Positions 56,440-64,000 of a stretch of DNA of 64,000 bases are shown one piece after another (the first letter of the stretch is position 1; every line of letters begins with the position of its first letter). The DNA lies in contig NC_054744.1 of NCBI RefSeq assembly GCF_018143015.1, positions 1,364,001 to 1,428,000 on the forward strand, given 5' to 3'. Both the position numbers and the translations under genes were made by a program. The notes below the pieces were generated by a model. The model was given only the letters and a program-made list of their open reading frames with translations, was not told the DNA's origin and ran no database searches. This DNA is from Lytechinus variegatus (taxonomy: Eukaryota; Echinodermata; Echinoidea; Temnopleuroida; Toxopneustidae).

Positions 56440-56556
56440 CTCAACTCTCTTATTTAACATCTGATTTTGATATATTGTTTAGTGTTATGATTTGTTGGCT
56501 TTTTCTCCTTTTATTCAAATCAAAAAATTTTGCCCGGGTTGACTTCTCCTTTAAGG
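56440..56556. repeat. AAGTCCACC family, right end only
   Basis: TTAACATCTGATTTTGATAT, TTATTCAAATCAAAAAATTT and GGTTGACTTCTCCTTTAA correspond to the end of the family. Confidence 0.65.
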
Positions 56557-56829
56557 GAGAACCATCTTCTTTCCCTTTCACCCCCTATCTTTTCATTTCA
56601 GATTTATCTCTATTTAACTATACAAAACACAAGAAAAATATCATCTACCATAATCCATAACAAGTGGAATGCCTCTGGCCGTCTCACCTGCATCACGCGG
56701 TTCAATATAGCATCAGTGCTGACTTTGAAAAATACTCTAACTTGCACAAGATGTTCAGTGATACATGGTTACTTTTATGTCCACTTTTTATGAACTAGAC
56801 CAATAAACTTACAGAGATATGATGGTTAT
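56557..56829 (-). other. USP3-like intron sequence leading into an array
   Basis: Includes diverged array-like words (AGATGTTCAGTGATACATGG) near 56745. Confidence 0.4.
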
Positions 56830-58085
56830 TCAACCAAAAAAACCCAACATGGCCAAAGTTCATTGACCTTACATGACCTTTGACCTTGATCAAGTGACTT
56901 GAAACTCGCACAGGATGTTCAGTGATACTTGATTACTCTTATGTCAAGATTCATGAATCAGATCCATAAACTTTCAAAGTTATGATGGTAATTCAACAGA
57001 TACACCCGATTCGGCCAAAGTTCATTGACCTTTGACCTTGGTCATGTGACCTGAAATGCGCACAGGATGTTCAGTGATACTTGATTACTCTAATGTCCAA
57101 GTTTAACGAACTAGACCAATAAACTTTCAAAGTTATGATGGTAATTCAACAGATACCCCCAATTCGGCCAAAGTTCATTGACCCTAAATGACCTTTGACC
57201 TTAATCATGAGAGCTGAAACTTGCACAAAATGTTCAGTGATGCTTGATTACTATTATGTCCATGTTTCATGAATCAGATCCATAAACTGTCAAAGTTATG
57301 ATGGGAATTCAACAGATACCCCCAATTCGGCCAAAGTTCATTGACCCTAAATGACCTTTGACCTTGGTCATGTGACATAAAACTCACGCAGGATATTCAG
57401 TGATAATTGATTAACCTTATGTCCAAGTTTCATGAACTAGGTCCATATATTTTCTAACTTACGATGACATTTCAAAAACTTAACCTCAGGTTAAGATTTC
57501 GATGCTGATTCCTCCAACATGGTCTAAGTTCATTGACCCTAAATGACCTTTGACCTTGGTCATGTGACATAAAACTCTAATATGAATGAATCAGATCCAT
57601 AAACTGTCAAAGTTATGATGGGAATTCAACAGATACCCCCAATTCGGCCAAAGTTCATTGACCCTAAATGACCTTTGACCTTGGTCATGTGACATAAAAC
57701 TCACGCAGGATATTCAGTGATAATTGATTAACCTTATGTCCAAGTTTCATGAACTAGGTCCATATATTTTCTAACTTACGATGACATTTCAAAAACTTAA
57801 CCTCAGGTTAAGATTTCGATGCTGATTCCTCCAACATGGTCTAAGTTCATTGACCCTAAATGACCTTTGACCTTGGTCATGTGACATGAAACTCTAATAG
57901 GATGTTCAGTATAACTTGATTAACCTTATGGCCAAGTCTCATGAACTAGGTCCATATACTTTCTAAGTTATGATGTCATTTCAAACACTTAACCTCAGGT
58001 TAAGATTTGATGTGGACGTCGCCGCCGTCGCCATCGGAAAAGCGGCGCCTATAGTCTCACTCTGATATGCAGGTGAGACAAAAAG
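56830..58085 (+). repeat. Tandem array with TGACCTTTGACCTTG in each unit
   Basis: About seven units of roughly 150-170 bp. Each contains GGCCAAAGTTCATTGACC, TGACCTTTGACCTTGGTCAT, GTGACCTGAAACTCGCACAG and TGTTCAGTGATACTTGATTA. It closes with AACCTCAGGTTAAGATTTGA, a GCCGCCGTCGCCATCGG block and TGATATGCAGGTGAGAC. The same family occurs at 63020-63585 and, reversed, at 19345-21830. Confidence 0.9.
57271..57900 (+). repeat. Near-identical 317-bp tandem duplication within the array
   Basis: The unit starting GAATCAGATCCATAAACTGT at 57271 is repeated at 57588. By eye the two match over about 312 bp with a single difference (A to G at 57571/57888). Neighbouring units of the array are far more diverged, so this copy is recent or has been homogenised. 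Confidence 0.9.
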
Positions 58086-58373
58086 GAAATACAGGCAGAA
58101 ATTGAAATGGAAAGATGAGAAAGGATGAAAACGGGAAAAGAGAGGTATTCTTTTCTTGAAAGTGAGTGAAGTCCTGAAAGGACTGTAAACGAGATGAGAT
58201 GAGCTGAATGTGGCTTGAGTAGCGATGGTTTGATTAGTAGTAGGTTGAAGTGAAGAAAGGGTACTCAAAGTTTTGGGCAGGTTGACTGTCCATTTTCAGG
58301 AGAAAGAAAACATCTAATTTCCTCTTTTCATCCTTTCTCATCTTTCCATTTCAATTTTCTGCCTACATTTCCT
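58084..58373. repeat. Inverted repeat with 47-bp arms
   Basis: AGGAAATACAGGCAGAAATT...GATGAAAA (58084-58131) is mirrored by TTTCATCCTTTCTCATCTTT...ATTTCCT (58326-58373), with about three differences. The spacer of about 195 bp is unrelated. Confidence 0.85.
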
Positions 58374-58553
58374 TTCCCTTCTTCATATTACACATGGTAA
58401 ACTTTCTCCATGTTAGGGATAATGTTATTTCTATCCATCGACAAGAAATATTTTTAGATATTCAACAGAGCATCAGCTGGACTGAAATATATTAGAATCA
58501 AACTAGGCAGATAATCTTTAGTTTTAGGGAGATAACCTTTGACTAAATCTCAC

Positions 58554-58672
58554 ATTTGGGATAGCTTTGAGCCAGAATTTCTTAGTTGATGGTTGTCTTT
58601 GTTGACATTTTGGACACATGTACTGTTCTGTCTCCTCCAGCTCTTCAACCTCTATGAAGCTATATAGACAAT
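58554..58672 (-). CDS. usp3: USP3-like deubiquitinase, coding exon
   Basis: A 119-nt exon between acceptor GATTTCAG and donor GTGAGA. It encodes (D)CLYSFIEVEELEETEQY, then MCPKCQQRQPSTKKFWLKAI and PN. YMCPKC supplies the second CxxC pair of the structural zinc site, and QRQPSTKKFWLKAIP corresponds to KKQKSTKKFWIQKLP of USP3. Confidence 0.93.
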
Positions 58673-58844
58673 CTGAAATCAAATGACACAAAATTACCAA
58701 GATTATACTACATCATATGTACACATAGTGGCAAATGCAAATGCAGATTCTTAGCCTTTCAAGAAGTAACATGTAAGCATTGGCTCTTAATCCTATATAC
58801 TTGGGGTGGGCCTATGTCCCTTGACGTTTAAAACACAATAAATT

Positions 58845-59060
58845 TGTAACATGAGAGGTTCGTGCTCAGTTTTTTCATTACAATTTTCCTATAGTTCTGT
58901 GTGGCTTTTTAGCCCAAACTTGCTAAGCACAGGTATGGGTTTACAAAATTACATAATATTGTGTAATTGCACACCCAAAATTGGTCAAAAACAAGATTTC
59001 GTGTACAAATCCAATGAAAATTCTGTTCTAGCAAAAATTCATCACTGAAGCACTATATCG
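58845..59060 (+). mobile_element. Decayed fragment of the CCCTAAAAAGACT element
   Basis: GTGTACAAATCCAATGAAAA, AGCAAAAATTCATCACTG and CACACCCAAAATTGGTCAAA follow the order seen in the full copies (13835-14561, 54495-55189). Both ends are missing. Confidence 0.6.
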
Positions 59061-59587
59061 GGCCATAATATGTCCCCCCAGAAAGACAAGAATAAAAATA
59101 CCCCAGTTATATTAAGCTCAACCATGAATTAAGTCACACTCAACTCTTTGCAAAACATTTCTTGGATTGTTAGTCCACACACAAATCACTTTGAAAATAA
59201 ATGGTAAGTTTACAAGAAAAGGAGTAAAAATCAACAATCTACATCAAAACAAATCAGTACCAATGTCTGTTTTTCAAATCTTTTTATCCCTATTTTCTTC
59301 TAATACATACAAAACTTCAGAATGAGACATTATTTGGTGACACATGACAAAAATATCTAAAAAACAAGGATAACTCAGTGCTAATTCCAATATAGTTATA
59401 ACTTTCATTACTGTCACTATCAGAAACTAACTACACCTTTACTTTCTTTATCCTACTTCATTTGAAATCAATTCTTGAAAGTAAATAAGATGTCATTCAT
59501 AAATAAGACATACATGTACAATTGTACCAAAATATCAAGTACCAATGCAGAGTCTTTAAGTTGTATGAATTCAAGCTATTTTCTCAC
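59061..59587 (-). other. USP3-like intron sequence, nothing recognised
   Basis: AT-rich intron. Confidence 0.45.
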
Positions 59588-59665
59588 CTTGTAACCTACA
59601 TACTTGTGAACCATCCTTATTTTTACTTCTCGGTCTAAACCTTTCAGGAATATCTAATGATACAT
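59588..59665 (-). CDS. usp3: USP3-like deubiquitinase, coding exon
   Basis: A 78-nt exon between acceptor TCTACAG and donor GTGAGA. It encodes (D)VSLDIPERFRPRSKNKDG, then SQVCRLQ and one base. DVSLDIP directly continues DPFL of the preceding exon, as DPFLDLSLDIP does in USP3. The following basic stretch is the variable loop before the second zinc-binding half. Confidence 0.9.
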
Positions 59666-60581
59666 CTGTAGAAAACAATGCAATTAAAGATAAATGAAAA
59701 TTGAAATTTATAAATGAAAAAAAAATGAATTTCATGAGAAAGTCTGTAAAACCAATGTTAATTGTCACTACCGTATATCATAGATCTAGGTCTGGTACAG
59801 TTACATAAACTGAACTTTGTGAAATCATAAAATCTAATCTGAAAAACAATCACACTGAAGATAACCAACACAGATAAGCACATATGGGACAGTGTATTAT
59901 CAATGCTTGGAAAAATTGTGCTTGAACATCAAGCTTGCTGACTTCTTTCTCAGCAATTACATAATTTCTTGCATATTATATATTTACACATATAGATTCT
60001 GTACAAACACATTTTGAAATTGTTACCACAATTGGCTATTATCTTTAAAGGGGGGGGGGGGAAAGAAGTGATAGCCTCGAGATACAATTCACAGCATATA
60101 ACATTTAATGAAGGTGAGTGTGGCTATGTATGTACTTATGATATACCCAGTCAAAATAAATCACATGTCCTTACCAGTGTAAAACAAATATATTTTGTAA
60201 ACATGGGCTAATTTTCCTGCTGATAAAACTATATGAAATCACTCACAAAGCAATTTCTAATAAATATTTTATTTTGTTTATCAGATAGTGTGAATGATTG
60301 GCTACCACTTTATTAATGGAATGTACTATCGGACAAATCAGATTCAGTGTGTCTCCCACACTCTACACCCTGAGATGATTAAGCTTATTAAAAAAGAAAA
60401 CTTCATTTATACTTTCTTTTTAATTTCAATTCAAATAGAAAGTGATAATCAGGGATGTAGTTGAGGCCTCAGGCTGAGTTACATCTTTAAAGCATATGGG
60501 AAAGGGATTTCTCCAGTGGCCTTAGGACTCGAAAATAACGGCCTTGACTACATCCCCAGTGATGATGAACTCCCTTCCTAC
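59666..60581 (-). other. USP3-like intron
   Basis: GT-AG intron with a G-run near 60050. Nothing else. Confidence 0.5.
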
Positions 60582-60793
60582 CTAGAAATGGATCTATCTT
60601 CTTGTAGAGAGACCCACATGGTCTACATGTGACTTCACTTAGAAGAAGACCACCAAATATTAGACTGACAATGGTTGGATGGCCATTAGTTTGTTTCCTA
60701 GGTGTGGTAGGCCAATGTGAGCCTTGGAGTTCTGTGTGGAGTCTGTCTAGTAGATACCTCATGAACTCATGTGCATCTTGTTGTTGGTAACCC
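60582..60793 (-). CDS. usp3: USP3-like deubiquitinase, coding exon
   Basis: A 212-nt exon between acceptor TGATGCAG and donor GTAGGA. It encodes (R)GYQQQDAHEFMRYLLDRL, HTELQGSHWPTTPRKQTNGH, PTIVSLIFGGLLLSEVTCRP and CGSLYKKIDPFL. GYQQQDAHEFMRYLLD is almost residue-for-residue the USP3 block. TCRPCG gives the first CxxC pair of the structural zinc site. Reading past the donor would add a meaningless tail, so the splice is preferred. Confidence 0.95.
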
Positions 60794-60943
60794 CTGCATC
60801 AAGAATGGATAGAGAAAAAAGACAAACTAGCAAGTGATTGTATAATTATTCTTTAAAAAAATTAGCTACTTACTTTTTATTGTATTAACAAAAATTAACA
60901 AATAAACCAAATTTACTCACATGAATAGTGCTCACAACGTAAT

Positions 60944-61528
60944 CATCATAATCATTATGTTAATATCATCATTTATTAATCATTATCAATACTATTGTTA
61001 TCATCATCATCATCATCATCACTATCACTATCATCATCATCCCTATCATTATCAACATCATCACTATCATTATCATCATCGTCACCATTGTCATCATCAT
61101 CTTCACTAATATCATTGCCAACATAATCATCATCATCATCATAACCAAAAAATCTTCATCATTAATCATCATCCTCATAATCGATACCAGAATGATCATT
61201 ACAGAAGCTCTATCCCTGTCATCATCACTATCATCAAGATGATCCCCTTTATCTTCATCACCATCATCATCACCAACATCATTATCATCACTATCACCAC
61301 CATTATCATCATCATCATCGCCATCATCATCATCATCAACAACATCATCACCATCATCATCATCAACATTATCATCACCATCATCACCATCATCATCACC
61401 ATCATCATCAACATCATCATCATCACCATCATCATCATCACCATCATCATCATCACCATAATCATCATCACCATAATCATCATCATCACCATAATCATCA
61501 TCATCATCGCCATATCCATTTTAATAAT
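60944..61528. repeat. Imperfect (ATC)n / (TCA)n microsatellite, about 580 bp
   Basis: Long runs of ATC and ACC/ATC triplets interrupted by ATT and AAC. Both strands give spurious Ile- or Met-rich frames. It lies in an intron of the protease gene. Confidence 0.95.
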
Positions 61529-61576
61529 GAATCTAAATAGCATCCCGTTCTAAGTTCTAAAGTAGTATGTTCTTAC

Positions 61577-61690
61577 CGAAACCTTGGGAATATCTTCCAC
61601 ATGACTGAGAAGAGTGAGTCTGGTGAGATAGCTGTCTGATCGCCTTGCCATAAAGCACATAAAGTCTTCCTGATCTCCTCTACCAATGAT
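61577..61690 (-). CDS. usp3: USP3-like deubiquitinase, coding exon
   Basis: A 114-nt exon between acceptor GGTATAG and donor GTAAGA. It encodes (V)SLVEEIRKTLCALWQGDQ, then TAISPDSLFSVMWKIFPRF. SLVEE-RKTLCALWQG matches the USP3 sequence closely. The last two bases (CG) join the next exon's G to give Arg before GYQQQDAHEF. Confidence 0.94.
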
Positions 61691-63010
61691 CTATACCAGA
61701 CAAAAATTATTAGCATTACTATTATATAATCATTATTATTATACGAGGTACGTGTATTATGAGAATCTTGTTAAGTGCAGGAAATCATTTAGCCCGTTGA
61801 TAAATAATCGTGTAATCCCCAGAGGTTATATTTCAGGGCCTATCTGACAAATTACATAATGTCCTTCCGTGGTCATTCCTAATTATGAATTTCAATCAAT
61901 TTGATATGCTGGGATCATTTAGTGCGCAATCTCGCAAAGGCAAGGACTGTCTGGCATTGACATCACTCGCTTCAGTAAAGTCATGTATGTCATCACGCAT
62001 ACTTTTTCCTTGAGGGGTGGAGCTTAGCAAGCATGAGAACTGCAAAAAATGGCAAGTTATTAATTAGAAAAATAAAAGCTGTTAAATTTAGGAATCACTG
62101 TGAAAAGTTATATTATTTTTTTCAATTTCAGTCTTTATTTATTACAGGGGCCTTTAATCAGCCATAGAATGCATTTCCAAACATGTTGAAGTGTGAAATC
62201 CTTTCCTTACCCCCCATGGTAGTAACACTCCACATTATTCATTTCCTGGTATGTTATCAGCTGACTTCAGAAAGCTCAACAAGAATAACACACTTTCCAC
62301 TCATTTTAAAGCAGGATACTACTCAATTTCTAATTAGGTTTAGAATGCACACACTTGCCAAGATTACATCACCCCAAATTTCAACTTCAAGAACACTCAT
62401 GGTTACTAACAATATTCAATTTAACAGTTTCACCTGGTTCAACAGTTGAAGACAGAAATTCATTTTTCAAAGAGCTGAAATTCGACCTACATGTACTGAA
62501 CATAATTTGATTTTCATTTAGCACACACTTTCTACAGACATGAACACAACATAATGGCTTAAGAAATATGGAAGTATTGTATACTTCAGAATTTTGTAAC
62601 TTATGATAGCCATAATCACAGGGCATCACAAGAATTCAAAGAATAATATAAGCACTATCAAAGGGTCGTGCAATGAGTCAGGGGTGTTACTATGACAGTA
62701 TATAAATTATTTTTTGTTTGGCATACATATACTCCCCCCCCCTACCCCAGCACAATCTGCCAGCAAAATATTTTGAACTTCCTGTCAGCTCATGCTATGA
62801 AGAGAATGTACTCGTAACCATAGGATTCAGTTTATATCTTACAATATCCTGGAAATTGATTCAAGATAGCTATAATCATGGTAGAAAACACTTGGATGGA
62901 AACAAATCCAAGACCCTGATAATGCATCTACAGCTAAAGTTTAGAATGGGAGTTGTTGAAGATACCATACGAAACATGTACCACATGATTTGTAGAATAT
63001 GAGCGCAAGC
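61691..63010 (-). other. USP3-like intron, nothing recognised
   Basis: AT-rich sequence. Short frames at 62183 (+) and 62629 (-) have no recognisable content. Confidence 0.45.
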
Positions 63011-63019
63011 TGTGTCTTA

Positions 63020-63585
63020 ATAATGTGGTCATGTGACCTGAAACTCGTACAGGAGTTCAGTGATACTTGATCACTCCAACTTTTATGAACTAGATCCATA
63101 AACTTTCAAAGTTACAATTTATGATGCCAGATGGTAATTCAACAAATACCCCCAACATGGCCAAAGTTCATTGACCATAAATGACCTTTGACCTTGGTCA
63201 TATGACCTGAAACTCGTATAGGATGTTCAGTAATACTTCATTACCCTTATGTGTAAGTTTCATGAGCTAGGTCATACTTTCGAAGTTATGATGACATTTC
63301 AAAAACTTAATATTAGGTTAAGATTTCGATAATGATTCACCCAACATAGTCTAAGTTCATTGACCCTAAATGACCTCAGTCATGTGACCTTAGTCATGTG
63401 ACCTGAAACCAAGACAGGATGTTCAGTAATACTTGATTACCGTACCCTTATGTCCAAGTTTCATGAACTAGGTCCATATACTTCTAAGTTATGATGTCAT
63501 TTCAAAAACTTAACCTCTGGTTAAGATTTGATGTTGACCCTGCCGTCGCTTCCATCGGAAAAGCGGCGCCCATGATATATCATTA
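63020..63585 (+). repeat. TGACCTTTGACCTTG array family, shorter copy
   Basis: Three to four diverged units with GGTCATGTGACCTGAAACTC, GGCCAAAGTTCATTGACC and TGACCTTTGACCTTGGTCAT. It ends in AACCTCTGGTTAAGATTTGA and TCCATCGGAAAAGCGGCGCC, as the array at 56830-58085 does. Confidence 0.85.
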
Positions 63586-63610
63586 TCATCATTACTATTT
63601 TCATACATAC

Positions 63611-63724
63611 ACGTCATCATGTTTCATATTTCTTGTGTTGTAGATTCTCTTCCCTGCCGTCTTGCCACTTCTAAGTTCCACAGCTGGTAAATCTTTGAAG
63701 TAGCCACAAAATTGGTTGATATTA
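63611..63724 (-). CDS. usp3: USP3-like deubiquitinase, most upstream exon in window
   Basis: Removes ubiquitin from proteins. Vertebrate USP3 is a nuclear enzyme acting on histones H2A and H2B and on DNA-damage and innate-signalling substrates; that role is transferred by homology. The 114-nt exon lies between acceptor ATTTAG and donor GTATGT and encodes (S)NINQFCGYFKDLPAVELRS, then GKTAGKRIYNTRNMKHDD and two bases. FCGYFKDLPAVELRSGKTAG matches USP3. The join GT/A gives VSLVEE in the next exon. The catalytic Cys box and N-terminal zinc finger should lie upstream, beyond the right edge, so the gene is partial. Confidence 0.92.
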
Positions 63725-64000
63725 CTAAATGAGAGTAAAATAGAAATAAAAAATGAAAATATATTTAGAAGTTAACATGGGCTGCAATTATTGTATTAAA
63801 AGGTTAAAATATTATTATCACAACCAGCTTTCTATTCATCAACTCCTCATGTAAAAATAGGTCATGTTTGATAACTTGTTTATAATCCAATGTAATCTGG
63901 GTTCCAAAAGAAACTGATCAAACTCTACAAAGGCACTGCAAGAATTCCACTCAGTCGAAAGGAGTAATATTTTTACACAGGCTAGCTTCTATAATGTTTA
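63725..64000 (-). other. USP3-like intron running off the window
   Basis: No match to the expected Cys-box exon (GLRNLGNTCFMN-type) was found here, so that exon lies further right. Confidence 0.5.

Noticed and set aside
60921..61553. Ile-, Met- and His-rich frames on both strands
   Set aside because: Direct translation of an ATC microsatellite.

Overview
This is a 64 kb piece of an animal genome: AT-rich, spliced genes with large introns, and a very high load of short interspersed repeats. The repeat families (inverted-repeat units opening with AAAGGACAAGTCCACC, arrays carrying TGACCTTTGACCTTG, hAT-like ends of the type CAGTGGCGTACCCAGG) and the very frequent word TACATGTA are what I associate with sea urchins. 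An echinoderm or other marine deuterostome is my best guess. It is an inference; no species-specific gene is visible.

Two host genes converge. On the + strand, a MYORG-like family 31 glycosidase (type II membrane protein) has one large coding exon at 16434-18581. It probably also has a small first coding exon at 3919-3958 that joins it in frame across a 12.5 kb intron. On the - strand, nine consecutive exons between 63724 and 49106 encode the C-terminal catalytic part of a ubiquitin-specific protease that matches USP3 block by block. Its N-terminal zinc finger and catalytic cysteine exon lie beyond the right edge. Between the two genes (about 22-49 kb) I see no convincing host gene.

Layout: 0.2-3.7 kb, repeat fragments. 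3.7-16.4 kb, first exon and intron 1 of the glycosidase gene, holding a 600-bp foldback, a C/T-rich minisatellite, a broken LINE, a piggyBac-like hairpin MITE and a 1.6-kb TIR element. 16.4-22.5 kb, the main coding exon and 3' region, with an apparently intact Tc1-type transposon (19812-21553) inserted with a TA duplication. 22.6-34.4 kb, AT-rich sequence with MITEs and tandem repeats. 34.4-37.2 kb, a three-level nest of transposons with readable target duplications. 37.2-49 kb, mostly featureless sequence with small MITEs. 49-64 kb, the protease exons, whose introns carry a decayed duplicate exon, a second piggyBac-like MITE, a nuclear-receptor-site-like tandem array and a long ATC microsatellite.

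All splice sites were read by eye and fit GT-AG and reading phase. No RNA gene, CRISPR array or bacterial-type operon was seen.
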